Assembly: GCA_021775835.1 (NCBI GenBank)
Contig: JAJFHC010000120.1
Coordinates: 24,858-88,857, forward strand
DNA: 64,000 bases
Origin: Hyphomicrobiales bacterium
GTDB taxonomy: Bacteria > Pseudomonadota > Alphaproteobacteria > Rhizobiales > JAJFHC01
Direction of reading: 5' to 3'
Shown here: piece by piece, positions 9,842 to 19,300 of the stretch
Position numbering within the stretch: the stretch's first letter is position 1
Layout of the letters: every line of letters starts with the position of its first letter
Position numbers and translations under genes: made by a program
The notes under the pieces: model-generated
Told to the model about the DNA's origin: nothing
Databases searched by the model: none
Seen by the model: the letters and a program-made list of their open reading frames with translations, nothing else

Positions 9842-9902
9842 TTGCTCCGTCACCGTGGCGCTCGTCAAAGAACCGACCGTCTTTCAATGAGTGACTGTGT
9901 GA

Positions 9903-11087
9903 TTACTTTTGCGTCAATTCGTTCTGCAACGCACGGATACGGGCAGCGAGGGACGATGATCCTTTGCCGCCGCCATCGTCGGTTCCGGTCTGGGACACAT
10001 CGGCATCGTCTTCAGATGGTGTTGCTTCGCTCACGGATGCTGCCGGCGCTGCCTGTTTTTCCTGAGAGCCCCGCGCGGCCGTGATCGGTGTAACGTTGCT
10101 GGGTGTTTCCGGTTGCTGGTCCGGTTCCAGTTTCATTTTGTCGAGGTCTATTTCCGCCACCAGCCTGGAGATAATGTTCTTCATATCGACGGCGACTGCG
10201 TCGACTTCCTTGCGCAGATTTCCATAAGGATTGACGCGGCTCTTCCAGGTCGTTTCCAGCGCTCCGATTTCCTCGCGCAGCCTGGAAGACTCCCGTTCGG
10301 CCCGTTCAAGATCGGACACGAGAGCATCGCGATCCTCGCCCAGACGGGTGAGGTGACGCTGGTAGATCTGGATCTGGCGTGGATCTTCCGAATCTTCCGC
10401 GCGCATGGATTCGCGCAACATTGTAATGTCCCTGCGGGTTTCGTAGAGCTTTGCGCGCTGGCGTTCGATTTCGCCGGCAAGGCTGCCAAGCTGGTTGACG
10501 CGGTCAGCCATCGTCTGATGGGCAAGTTCGAATGTCCGGTCCTCTGCTTCCTGGCGTTCTGAATTCTTCCGCAAATGGGCAAGTTCGTTGTCACGGCCAC
10601 TGGCAAGTTCGGAGTGTTCCTTCAGCGCACGCCTCTGGCGCTCGAGTACTTCGCCCTGTTTGCGGATCTTTTCACCCTGCTGAAGCGCCAGTTCGGTCTT
10701 GACCCGCAGGTCTTCTTCCAGCGGTGCGGCACGGCTTGTGAGCTTCATGATCTTGGCATCGCGCTCGATGAGTTGAGCGGCCTGGTCTTTTGACCTTTCC
10801 ATTAATTCGTCGATGCGATCGCCCTGGCGTGAGATCTCGACAACGTGACGACCGTTCTTTTCCTTCAACTCCTCGACAGTGAGTTCCAGCTTCCGCGTCG
10901 ACAGGGCAAATTCCGCCTTGAGCTGGTCACGGTCAGCTTGGATTTCAGCCATCGTCAGGGGCGATTGGCTCTGAATTCGTTTGGTTGTAATTCTGGCAGC
11001 CTGGCGCCAAAGCACTGGCGCGAAAAACAATCCAAGCAGGCCGGCACAAAGGAAACCGAGCGCGATGAACATGATCGTCTGTATCAT
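9903..11087 (-). CDS. membrane-anchored coiled-coil protein, function unknown
   Basis: 394 residues. One N-terminal membrane segment (TIMFIALGFLCAGLLGLFF) is followed by about 270 residues of heptad-rich, charged coiled coil (for example ERSKDQAAQLIERDAKIMKL) and a disordered Pro/Ala/Ser tail ending in AARIRALQNELTQK. Comparable proteins occur in Hyphomicrobiales genomes without a known role; scaffold or envelope organisation is a guess only. Single-gene minus-strand unit. Confidence 0.75.
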   Translation of the reverse strand: MIQTIMFIALGFLCAGLLGLFFAPVLWRQAARITTKRIQSQSPLTMAEIQADRDQLKAEFALSTRKLELTVEELKEKNGRHVVEISRQGDRIDELMERSKDQAAQLIERDAKIMKLTSRAAPLEEDLRVKTELALQQGEKIRKQGEVLERQRRALKEHSELASGRDNELAHLRKNSERQEAEDRTFELAHQTMADRVNQLGSLAGEIERQRAKLYETRRDITMLRESMRAEDSEDPRQIQIYQRHLTRLGEDRDALVSDLERAERESSRLREEIGALETTWKSRVNPYGNLRKEVDAVAVDMKNIISRLVAEIDLDKMKLEPDQQPETPSNVTPITAARGSQEKQAAPAASVSEATPSEDDADVSQTGTDDGGGKGSSSLAARIRALQNELTQK

Positions 11088-11321
11088 CGTTAGTTTCGCC
11101 CTTTAAGAGACCTGTGCCAATCTTGAATTTCTGATTGTAACTATTGCCATTTTTCGGCTCCGGCGTCCATTCCCGTGCGCAGTTAGGGTTAAGGCCGAGC
11201 GTCAAATCCCAATTCCGATAATGGCACGGCACACCATGTGTGAACAGACGTTCGGTGAGTTAGCACGGTCGCGCCGACAGGTCAAAAGGACCGCGTCACC
11301 AAATTCCGGGCCACAAAAAAC

Positions 11322-11918
11322 TCAGAAAGGGTTCCAGGTCGGCGCAGGCGTGAATTTGAGGTAACCGATATTGACGCCAAGCCGGGCCCCCACACCGGTA
11401 CGGATTGGTGCCAGAACCAGATCATAGCGCTGCAGGAAGTTCACCCCAAGTCCACCGACGACGTAGGCCGACCCTTCAACGCCGGGGATGCGGTAATAGA
11501 TGTCATCGATTGATCTCATGTTGTAGATCAGCGTCAGAACACGAGACCCGTTCCCGCCAAAGTCCAGGCCGATCGAGGGGCCCTGCCAGTATATCTTTCT
11601 CTGACCACCGGCTTTGGGGTGAATTGTTCCTTCGCCATATCGCAAGCCGCCGACAAACGAACCGGCCGCTTCTTCTCCGATGATGTAAGCGTTGGGTCTG
11701 CCGCGCTGGCGGAAGACATATTCGACCATCTCGGCCAGTCCACCGGTCGTCTTGCCGAAAAAGGTGTGGCCGGCGTCGACGATTTCCTGAGGAGAGTAGG
11801 TGCCACTGTTCGACGGCGTTGCCTGATATGACTGCGCGAAGGAAGCGGTGCTTGTGGCAAAGGCGACAATGAACAGCCAGACGAACGGGGCGACAATTGT
11901 GCGGAGGGTTATTTTCAT
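11322..11918 (-). CDS. eipA: EipA family envelope integrity protein (DUF1134)
   Basis: 198 residues. A signal peptide (about 28 residues ending SFAQS) is followed by the compact EipA/DUF1134 domain: YSPQEIVDAGHTFFGKTTGG, EEAAGSFVGGLRYGEG, GPSIGLDFGGNGSRVLTLIY, and the C-terminal GVGARLGVNIGYLKFTP. In Brucella this periplasmic small beta-barrel protein maintains envelope integrity and interacts genetically with O-polysaccharide and cell-division genes. Family assignment is secure; the role here is inferred. Confidence 0.88.
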   Translation of the reverse strand: MKITLRTIVAPFVWLFIVAFATSTASFAQSYQATPSNSGTYSPQEIVDAGHTFFGKTTGGLAEMVEYVFRQRGRPNAYIIGEEAAGSFVGGLRYGEGTIHPKAGGQRKIYWQGPSIGLDFGGNGSRVLTLIYNMRSIDDIYYRIPGVEGSAYVVGGLGVNFLQRYDLVLAPIRTGVGARLGVNIGYLKFTPAPTWNPF

Positions 11919-12123
11919 CTGATCCGAAACCTTGTGAGGGGAAACTCTGTGTGAGGTGCTTGGATTGCCTTGCTTCCCGATGCTGTCGGGTGTTCCTGAC
12001 CCCCGAGCCGGTATTTTCCGTGTTTGCCGCTTTTTTACCTGTTTGTCCTAAGCTCTACGGAATGTGTCCATGATCAAACAACTCGAATCTGTTTCGAACA
12101 CCCAGCGTATATGAGCATGAATT

Positions 12124-12648
12124 ATGTCAAAGAATAGGCCGCAACAACGCGATTCGCAGCGAAAAACGCATTGGGGCCGTCTCGGCTTGAGGTGTCTCGC
12201 GCTTGGCAGTGGTCTGCTCGCTTGGGGTTACGTCCAGCCGGCCTTGGCCTCGACCAACGAGAGGATCTGGACAGGCACGGCTTCCGGCATCGCAATTGGC
12301 GGGTACGATCCCATGACCTATTTTGTGGATGGGTTGGCAAGGCAGGGTTCATCATCATTCGAATGGACGTGGCAGGGCGTTACCTGGCGTTTCCGGAATG
12401 AGGGAAACCTCAGTGCGTTCAAGCGGCACCCCGTGGTCTATGCACCTCAATTGGGCGGGTATGGTGTCATGGCGGCGGCTGAAGGACTGTCGGCGCGGGG
12501 ACATCCTCATGTCTGGTCCATCCACAAGGGAAAGCTCTACCTGTTCTATTCAACTGAAGCCCGAAGTGAGTGGCGAAAGGATCCCGACAAATGGACCGGG
12601 GCGGCGACAGCGAAATGGCCGGCTATCGAGCGGACGCTCAGCCGCTGA
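12124..12648 (+). CDS. secreted YHS domain-containing protein
   Basis: 174 residues. A basic N-terminus and hydrophobic stretch (LRCLALGSGLLAWGYVQPAL) indicate export. The rest is a YHS-type domain: IAIGGYDPMTYFVDG, WRFRNEGNLSAFKRHPVVYAPQLGGY, and a C-terminal WRKDPDKW. YHS domains are small metal-associated modules; such exported versions are common in alphaproteobacteria with no settled function. A TTG or the ATG at 12124 could start it; no strong ribosome-binding site is visible. Confidence 0.75.
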   Translation: MSKNRPQQRDSQRKTHWGRLGLRCLALGSGLLAWGYVQPALASTNERIWTGTASGIAIGGYDPMTYFVDGLARQGSSSFEWTWQGVTWRFRNEGNLSAFKRHPVVYAPQLGGYGVMAAAEGLSARGHPHVWSIHKGKLYLFYSTEARSEWRKDPDKWTGAATAKWPAIERTLSR

Positions 12649-12688
12649 TGGCCAAAAAGCGCCGCGTGCAATCGGGCCAGTGTCCGTT

Positions 12689-13492
12689 TTACCGCCAACC
12701 ACGCGCAACAAATCCTGGGTTATCAAGACCTCTTTCTGTCTTGGCGTAACGCAGCGGCAATCCATCGAATGTCGTAACGCTGCCGCCTGCACTTTCCAGG
12801 ACTGCTTGTCCGGCTGCCGTGTCCCATTCCATGGTTCGGCCGTGCCGGGGGTAGAGGTCCGCCTGACCGCACGCCAAACGGCAAAACTTCAGTGATGAGC
12901 CAGCCGAGATTCGTTCGGCGACTGTGAAGTCATGCAGATAAGCCTCAAGAGCCGGATCGCTGTGCGAGCGACTGGCAATAACCGTCAAGCCAGATTCAGG
13001 CGGCGTTCGCACGGTGATGGGTTCCCAGGTGCCGCCCGCATTGTCACCTCGAATTTCGAACGCGCCGATTTTGCGGTCCGCTACGAAAAACCGGTCGATG
13101 GCTGGCGCATAGACAATTCCGGACATGGGTACGTTGTCATGAACCAGGGCGATATTCACGGTGAATTCGCCATTGCGGTTCACAAATTCACGGGTGCCGT
13201 CGAGCGGATCGACAAGAAAGAATGTTCTGGCGATCCGCGACGGTGTGGACGTAGCGTGCTGCTCTTCCGAGATGACCTGGATGTGTGGCGCCAGGGTTGC
13301 GATATGGTCCAGAATGATGGCCTCGGATGCAAGATCGGCATCCGTCACCGGGCTGTTGTCAGCCTTCGAAGAAACTTCAAAACCGGCATTGTAAATCTCC
13401 ATGATCTTGCTCCCGGCCTCGAAGGCACAAGGGACAAGCGACCGGATAATACCGGCACCATCTGGACGGTTGTCTTCCATGTTTGGCTTCAC
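12689..13492 (-). CDS. cysQ: 3'(2'),5'-bisphosphate nucleotidase (inositol monophosphatase family)
   Basis: 267 residues. CysQ hydrolyses PAP to AMP, removing the by-product of sulfate assimilation. The metal-binding motif DPLDGTREF and the C-terminal EWDTAAGQAVLESAGG are intact, as are NSPVTDADLASE and VISEEQ (the first metal Glu). Convergent with the YHS gene, 40 bases apart. CysQ is preferred over SuhB because of DGTREF and the CysQ-like N-terminus. Confidence 0.88.
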   Translation of the reverse strand: MKPNMEDNRPDGAGIIRSLVPCAFEAGSKIMEIYNAGFEVSSKADNSPVTDADLASEAIILDHIATLAPHIQVISEEQHATSTPSRIARTFFLVDPLDGTREFVNRNGEFTVNIALVHDNVPMSGIVYAPAIDRFFVADRKIGAFEIRGDNAGGTWEPITVRTPPESGLTVIASRSHSDPALEAYLHDFTVAERISAGSSLKFCRLACGQADLYPRHGRTMEWDTAAGQAVLESAGGSVTTFDGLPLRYAKTERGLDNPGFVARGWR

Positions 13493-13715
13493 ACCTGATC
13501 ACGCAGTAACGCGGCTTGCATGCTCACTGCTCAGAAATTACAAAAACTGATTCGTTTTGTCATAACCGTACGGTCCTAGGCCAGAAGAAAATGAAAGCAG
13601 TTTTCAAAAGTCTTTATTCTCCGGGATCTTAGAGAGCCTGCATCAGCGAACTTGGCATTCCGGTCCATGCGATGTATCAGCGTTCGGGATGAAGAAATTT
13701 GGGGAAGATTTGCCA

Positions 13716-14351
13716 ATGAACGCCGCGCCACTCGAAGCCTTGGAACTTGCCGCCCTGATGTGCAGTCGTGTCTGTCACGATGTAATCAGCCCGGTTGGTG
13801 CCATAACAAACGGTCTTGAGGTGCTGGAGGATGAAGACGATGAGAAAATGCGCGGGTTTGCGCTTGATCTCATCAAGAAAAGTGCCAAACAGGCGTCCGC
13901 CAAGCTTCAGTTCGCCAGAGTGGCCTTCGGTGCTGCGGGTTCTGCCGGTGCTCAAATCGATCTCGGTGACGCGCAGGACGTGACGTCGGGTTTCATCGGC
14001 AAGGAGAAGGTTACACTACACTGGACCGGACCGAGAGAAACACGACCCAAGAACGAGGTTAAGTTGCTTCTGAACATGGTTCTTGTGGGGTTGACGACCA
14101 TTCCGCGGGGCGGAGATCTGTCGGTTGGCATTGATGGCTCGACGATAGTGGTCCTGTGCGTCGGCGAGGCAGCGAACATTCCTGCCGGTACAGCTGAACT
14201 TTTGGACGGGACTACAGATGTCGAAGGCATAGACCCCCGCTCAGTGCAGATCTATTTTACCGGTCGGGTTGCGGCCCTGGCGGGGATGAGCCTGGACGTC
14301 ACAGCAAACGATGGCGAAGTTCAATTGATTGCGCGCACCGTCTCATCATAA
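13716..14351 (+). CDS. chpT: histidine phosphotransferase ChpT
   Basis: 211 residues. ChpT carries phosphate from the hybrid kinase CckA to CtrA and CpdR in the alphaproteobacterial cell-cycle relay. The DHp-like helix with the phospho-His is visible at MCSRVCHDVISPVGAITNGL (H21), followed by a degenerate ATPase-like domain (AGMSLDVTANDGEVQLIAR at the end). The ATG at 13716 has GGGGAAG upstream. It lies just ahead of the chemotaxis operon on the same strand, 118 bases before cheA. Confidence 0.88.
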   Translation: MNAAPLEALELAALMCSRVCHDVISPVGAITNGLEVLEDEDDEKMRGFALDLIKKSAKQASAKLQFARVAFGAAGSAGAQIDLGDAQDVTSGFIGKEKVTLHWTGPRETRPKNEVKLLLNMVLVGLTTIPRGGDLSVGIDGSTIVVLCVGEAANIPAGTAELLDGTTDVEGIDPRSVQIYFTGRVAALAGMSLDVTANDGEVQLIARTVSS

Positions 14352-14469
14352 AAATCGCGCGCACTGCGCTGGTCATTTCAAGCATTGTTAACCCTTTCCG
14401 GTCAGAATCCTTGGCTCGACAGGCGTTTCGAAATCTCGGAACGCTTCCAAGGCTGGAAGGGGCGGTTTT

Positions 14470-17217
14470 ATGGACGATCTTCTCGGTGATTTTCTCGCCG
14501 AAACCGAGGAAAGCTTGGACGTGGTTGACGTTCAGCTGGTGAAATTCGAACAAGATCCGAATAACGCAGAAATCCTCGACAACATTTTCAGGCTGGTGCA
14601 CACGATCAAGGGGACTTGCGGCTTCCTTGGTTTGCCCCGTCTCGAACGGGTCGCGCATGCGGCCGAGAATCTTATGGGTCGGTTCCGCGAGGGACTGCCG
14701 GTCACGGAACAGGCTGTGACGGTGGTCATGGAATCGATTGACCGGATCAAGGAAATCCTGGCGGATCTGGAAAAGAACCAGAAAGAGCCGGAGGGATCCG
14801 ACGAAGATCTGATTTCACAGCTCGACAAATTGTCGGCGGTGGGCTCCGAGCCTGCGGCGGTGGAACCCGCACCTGCCGTAGTGGTGGAGCCTAAACCCGT
14901 GGTGGCCAAGGCACCACCGGCGAATGAAGTCAGAGAAATCGGCAACAACTCCGCCATCGTTCACGAAGTATCTCTCGATGAACTCGACGCGATTTTTGAC
15001 GCAGCTCCGTCGGACGTCCACATTCCCGATCCTCTCGGCCGGGACAAGAAACCGGAAGCAGCGCCTGCTCCCGCACCGGTGCAGGAGGTCAAGCCACCGA
15101 GTCCGAAAAAGGCCGCCGCGGGCAAGGCGGAAGCCGATGCGCCGCGAAGTGACGCGAAGAAGGGCGATGTACGCACGAAATCCATTCGCGTCAATGTGGA
15201 TACTCTCGAACGCCTTATGACCACAGTGAGTGAGTTGGTCCTGGCGCGCAATCAGTTGCTCGAAATCGGCCGTCACATTCAGGATGGTGCCTTGCAGGCT
15301 CCTCTGCAACGGTTGTCGAGTGTCACGGCTGAACTGCAGGAGCGGGTCATGAAGACCCGGATGCAACCGATCGGGAACTCCTGGCAGAAACTGCCGCGAA
15401 TTATGCGGACACTTGGCAATGACCTCGGCAAACAGATCGAACTGGAGATGACCGGGGAAGATACCGAGCTTGACCGCCAGGTTCTTGAAATGATTCAGGA
15501 TCCTCTTACGCATATGGTCAGGAATGCGGCGGATCATGGTCTCGAAGATACCGAAGGCCGGCTCGCGGCAGGAAAGCCGGCGGCCGGGCGGGTGATGCTC
15601 GATGCCCGCCACGAAGGTGGCCATATCGTCATTGAGATTTCTGACGACGGTCGCGGGCTAAACACCGAGAAAATCCGGCAGAAAGCCATCGCCAACGGTT
15701 TTGGGGCCGCCGCCGACGTCGACGCCATGAGCGATATCCAAGTCAATCGCCTGATTTTCGAAGCCGGACTTTCTACGGCAGAAGAGGTGACCAATGTCTC
15801 CGGACGCGGCGTTGGGATGGATGTCGTTCGGTCCAATATCGAGCTGATCGGCGGATCTGTTGATGTGCTTTCACGGCCAGGCGAAGGGTCGCGGTTTACC
15901 ATACAGATTCCATTGACTTTGGCGATCGTGCCAGCACTGATAATTGGGGCCGGTGAGCAGAAATTCGCTTTGCCTCAGCTCAACATCATTGAACTGGTCC
16001 GTGTACGTGCGGGCGATGAACATAGTGTTGAAATGGTCAACGGGTCGCCGATCCTGCGACTGCGCGGCCGTTTGTTGCCATTGGTGCGGCTCACTGACGT
16101 GTTTCAGAGTGATTGCGCGAAGCCACAGTATGAGGACGATGGTACGCCTCAAGCGATCAATGAGTTTGTCGCAGTGCTCAGGATCGGCGGTTTTGAGTTC
16201 GGCATTGTGGCGGACGCGGTTTACGACACGGAAGAAATCGTCGTGAAACCGCTGTCCAGTTTCCTGAAGAACGTCAAAGCCTTCTCCGGAAACACAATCC
16301 TGGGCGACGGGAATGTGGTCATGATCATCGACCCGTCAGGCATAGCCGAGATCGGTGAAATGCGGGCGGCGGTGACGCTGGATGACAATGCATCCGTTGA
16401 TGTGGACACCGTGGAGTCCAGCGATGAGAAGATCTCCATGTTGTTGTTTAACGCAGGATCGACCGATCCGAAGGCGCTGCCACTGGCCCTGATCAACAGG
16501 CTTGAAGAGATCGACATGACGGTCGTCGAACACTCAGGTGATCGCGACGTGGTTCAATATCGCGATGCTCTGATGCCCTTGATCCGGTTGGATGATCATG
16601 GTTCCGGCGACAACAAGCCGGTGATCGTTATCGAACATAATGGCCGGCATACGGGTTTGGTCGTGGACAACATTGTGGACGTGGTCGAAGAGCATCTCTC
16701 GATTCAACCCGGCACGTCGGGAATGGGTGCAATCGGGTCGGCGGTTATTTCCGGAAAAGTGACGGAAATCCTTGATCTCGCACACTACATGCCGGAAACC
16801 CTCGAAACCGTTGAAGGAAACGTCGACACCGATGCGGAAAGCCAAATTCTGCTGATCGATGACTCCTCGTTCTTCCGAAACATGTTGACGCCTTTCCTAT
16901 CCGCGCATGGATTCCACGTAACAGCCGTGTCCTCGGCGGCGGAAGCCATCGAGTTTGCACATCGCGACCGTCAGTTTGATGTCGTGGTGAGCGATCTGGA
17001 AATGCCTGATATGGATGGATTTGAATTCATCAGTACAGTGAACGATTCGAATCTCTGGCCGGACGCGCACTTCGTTGCCCTGTCAGGCCATACCAGTTCG
17101 GAAATCGTCGAACGTGCGACGGCAAGTGGGTTTACCGATCACGTTGCGAAGTTCGATCGAATGCGCCTTCTCGATGTTCTTCAAAACCGTTCTCAAGTGA
17201 TGAGGGTTGCCGCATGA
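14470..17217 (+). CDS. cheA: hybrid chemotaxis histidine kinase CheA with extra CheW-like and receiver domains
   Basis: 915 residues. Order: HPt domain (1-105; phospho-His H44 in RLVHTIKGTCGF), a long Pro/Ala-rich linker without a recognisable P2 domain (about 120-235), dimerisation helices (about 240-310), HATPase (N box MVRNAADHGLE, G boxes DDGRGL and GRGVGMDVV), CheW domain (about 485-630), a second degenerate CheW-like segment (about 655-770; PLALINRLEEIDM, NGRHTGLVVDNIVDVV), and a C-terminal receiver with QILLIDDSSFFRN and phospho-Asp in VVVSDLEMPDMDG. Starts the che operon; overlaps cheW by four bases (ATGA). Confidence 0.93.
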   Translation: MDDLLGDFLAETEESLDVVDVQLVKFEQDPNNAEILDNIFRLVHTIKGTCGFLGLPRLERVAHAAENLMGRFREGLPVTEQAVTVVMESIDRIKEILADLEKNQKEPEGSDEDLISQLDKLSAVGSEPAAVEPAPAVVVEPKPVVAKAPPANEVREIGNNSAIVHEVSLDELDAIFDAAPSDVHIPDPLGRDKKPEAAPAPAPVQEVKPPSPKKAAAGKAEADAPRSDAKKGDVRTKSIRVNVDTLERLMTTVSELVLARNQLLEIGRHIQDGALQAPLQRLSSVTAELQERVMKTRMQPIGNSWQKLPRIMRTLGNDLGKQIELEMTGEDTELDRQVLEMIQDPLTHMVRNAADHGLEDTEGRLAAGKPAAGRVMLDARHEGGHIVIEISDDGRGLNTEKIRQKAIANGFGAAADVDAMSDIQVNRLIFEAGLSTAEEVTNVSGRGVGMDVVRSNIELIGGSVDVLSRPGEGSRFTIQIPLTLAIVPALIIGAGEQKFALPQLNIIELVRVRAGDEHSVEMVNGSPILRLRGRLLPLVRLTDVFQSDCAKPQYEDDGTPQAINEFVAVLRIGGFEFGIVADAVYDTEEIVVKPLSSFLKNVKAFSGNTILGDGNVVMIIDPSGIAEIGEMRAAVTLDDNASVDVDTVESSDEKISMLLFNAGSTDPKALPLALINRLEEIDMTVVEHSGDRDVVQYRDALMPLIRLDDHGSGDNKPVIVIEHNGRHTGLVVDNIVDVVEEHLSIQPGTSGMGAIGSAVISGKVTEILDLAHYMPETLETVEGNVDTDAESQILLIDDSSFFRNMLTPFLSAHGFHVTAVSSAAEAIEFAHRDRQFDVVVSDLEMPDMDGFEFISTVNDSNLWPDAHFVALSGHTSSEIVERATASGFTDHVAKFDRMRLLDVLQNRSQVMRVAA

Positions 17218-17696
17218 GTGATACAAATGAAGTCTCCGTCGGGAACAAGCGCGATGACTATGATGGTGAGTATGTAACCATTCTGATTCAAGGTCAGCTG
17301 TTCGGTCTCCCGATCGGGGAGGTTGAGGATGTCTTTGAACCGCAAATGGTAACCAGGGTCCCACTGTCGCCAAAGGAAGTCGTCGGTGTCCTGAATCTCA
17401 GAGGTCGCCTGGTAACGTTGATCGATGTTTGCGTGAAGCTGGGCGTTTCCCGTGAACCCGTGGAAAAACCGATGGCGATCGGCTTGCGCCGGGATGAGGG
17501 CGCCTATGCTCTTATGGTCGATCAGGTTGGCGATGTTATCCGCCCTGATGGATCTGTCGTGGAGTCTGTGCCGTCTCACCTCGACCAGGTCTGGAAACAT
17601 GTTTGTACCGGCGTGCTTCAGCTCGATGACTGTTTAATGATGGTTCTCGATCCGGAAAGCATATTCGAAATCGAGCAGGAAATTCGCGCGGCCTGA
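17214..17696 (+). CDS. cheW: chemotaxis coupling protein CheW
   Basis: 160 residues, a single CheW domain (YVTILIQGQLFGLPIGEVED ... LSPKEVVGVLNLRGRLVTLI ... LMVDQVGDVI). It links receptors to CheA in the polar array. Its start overlaps the cheA stop, so translation is probably coupled. Confidence 0.93.
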   Translation: MSDTNEVSVGNKRDDYDGEYVTILIQGQLFGLPIGEVEDVFEPQMVTRVPLSPKEVVGVLNLRGRLVTLIDVCVKLGVSREPVEKPMAIGLRRDEGAYALMVDQVGDVIRPDGSVVESVPSHLDQVWKHVCTGVLQLDDCLMMVLDPESIFEIEQEIRAA

Positions 17697-17729
17697 CGCA
17701 TCAAGAGAAATTCTGATGAGAGGAAAGTT

Positions 17730-18095
17730 ATGAAACAATGCCTGGTTGTCGACGACAGCAGCGTGATCCGTAAGGTTGCGCGGCAGATACTGGAGCAACT
17801 CGATTTTTCGATCAGTGAAGCCGAAGACGGCCAAATTGCGTTGAACAAGTGTCGGGAAGAAATGCCTGACGCAATTCTCCTCGACTGGAACATGCCGGTC
17901 ATGGATGGGATCGATTTCCTGACGGCGCTGCGCGAAGAATCCGGTGGCGACGAACCCGTTGTGGTCTTCTGCACAACAGAAAACGACTACGATCACATTT
18001 CGAGAGCCATCTCTGCGGGAGCTGACGAGTATGTCATGAAGCCTTTCGACCGAGATATCATCGAAGCCAAGTTCCAGGAAGTCGGCCTCCTCTAA
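17730..18095 (+). CDS. cheY: chemotaxis response regulator CheY
   Basis: 121 residues, a stand-alone receiver. All key residues are present: acidic pair in CLVVDDSS, phospho-Asp in ILLDWNMPVMDG, Thr in VVFCTTEND, and Lys in YVMKPFD. Phospho-CheY binds the flagellar switch (FliM/FliN). An AGAGGAAAG site lies just upstream. Lies 33 bases after cheW in the operon. Confidence 0.92.
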   Translation: MKQCLVVDDSSVIRKVARQILEQLDFSISEAEDGQIALNKCREEMPDAILLDWNMPVMDGIDFLTALREESGGDEPVVVFCTTENDYDHISRAISAGADEYVMKPFDRDIIEAKFQEVGLL

Positions 18096-18112
18096 AGTTG
18101 TCCGAAGTCAGT

Positions 18113-19300
18113 ATGCAAAGTACCGCTATCAGATTGCGTCCCTCGCCGGAGACAGCACAGACGGGCGCGCAGGTGGTCATCATCGACGCGTCACTGGTGT
18201 TTCGTGGCCTGACATCGCGCTGGTTGTCGGAACTGCCTGAGATTGCCGATGTGGTCACGTTCTCGAATGCGGATTCGATACTTAGACGGGCTGATCTCGA
18301 AGCCCCCGACATTATCGTCCTGGATATTGAAATGGACGACACCAACGGATTTTCGGTTCTCCAGGCGCTGCACAGCAAGTTTGCACAGACCAAGATCCTG
18401 GTCCTGGCTGCAAGGCAAAACGACTCAGCTGTTGTCGCCCAGAGGGTAAAAAAGCTTGGCGCTCAAGGGATTCTTACCAAACCCGTGAGCATGTCCAAAC
18501 CCGAAGAGTCCCGCGCTTTTAAATCGACGTTCACGATGAGTGTCCTCACGTTGGCCCAACGAGGATCGCGAAGCAGTTCCGCATCCAGGCCGAACGAGGC
18601 GCGCCGTGCTGCACGTCCTGCAGCGCCGGTTGCCACCACGCGTGCCACAGTGTCGGCGCGCGCGCCGGCAGCGACTGGCGAAAGCTGCGCTCTGCGGCCC
18701 TTTTCGAGATACCGGCCTCGAATTCTCGCGATTGGAGGTTCCACTGGTGGTCCGCCTGCCCTGATGGATCTGATTTGCCAGATGCCGCCCGGACCACATG
18801 ACGTTCCCATCGTTGTGGTTCAACACATGCCCGATGCCTTCACCGTACTGCTTGCCGATCATATTGCCAAGAAGTCTAAACGTGACTGCCGCAGGCCGGA
18901 GAACGGTGAGACAATAACGTCCGGCACCGTCTACATTGCTCCGGGGGATCTTCACCTCAAGCTGGAATCTCAGAACGGTGAAATCAAAGCCAGGCTGTAC
19001 GACGGTCCGTCGATAAACTTTTGCAAACCCGCGGTTGATCCGTTGTTCGAAAGTGTTGCCGCTATCTACAAGGCGGAGACCCTGGCTGTGATGTTGACAG
19101 GTATGGGCCACGACGGGCTTGAAGGCTCACGAGCCATTGTCGAACAGGGCGGAACGCTGCTTGCCCAGGATGAAGCCAGCAGTGTCGTCTGGGGCATGCC
19201 TGGCGCGGTTGCTCGTGCGGGATTGTGCAGTGCCGTGGTGCCGGTCAGCGTTATTGCATCAAGCGTGACAAAATTATTGCGTGGGGAGAGGGTATCATGA
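18113..19300 (+). CDS. cheB: protein-glutamate methylesterase CheB
   Basis: 395 residues from the ATG at 18113 (a TTG at 18098 is an alternative; neither has a strong ribosome-binding site). The C-terminal methylesterase domain is complete: catalytic Ser in AIGGSTGGP, His in VVQHMP, Asp in MLTGMGHDGLEG. The N-terminal receiver is unusual: the acidic pair reads IIDAS instead of DD, and the switch Thr/Ser position reads VLAAR, although the phospho-Asp segment VLDIEMDD and TKP Lys remain. It removes methyl groups from chemoreceptors; control by CheA phosphorylation may be altered. Confidence 0.9.
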   Translation: MQSTAIRLRPSPETAQTGAQVVIIDASLVFRGLTSRWLSELPEIADVVTFSNADSILRRADLEAPDIIVLDIEMDDTNGFSVLQALHSKFAQTKILVLAARQNDSAVVAQRVKKLGAQGILTKPVSMSKPEESRAFKSTFTMSVLTLAQRGSRSSSASRPNEARRAARPAAPVATTRATVSARAPAATGESCALRPFSRYRPRILAIGGSTGGPPALMDLICQMPPGPHDVPIVVVQHMPDAFTVLLADHIAKKSKRDCRRPENGETITSGTVYIAPGDLHLKLESQNGEIKARLYDGPSINFCKPAVDPLFESVAAIYKAETLAVMLTGMGHDGLEGSRAIVEQGGTLLAQDEASSVVWGMPGAVARAGLCSAVVPVSVIASSVTKLLRGERVS

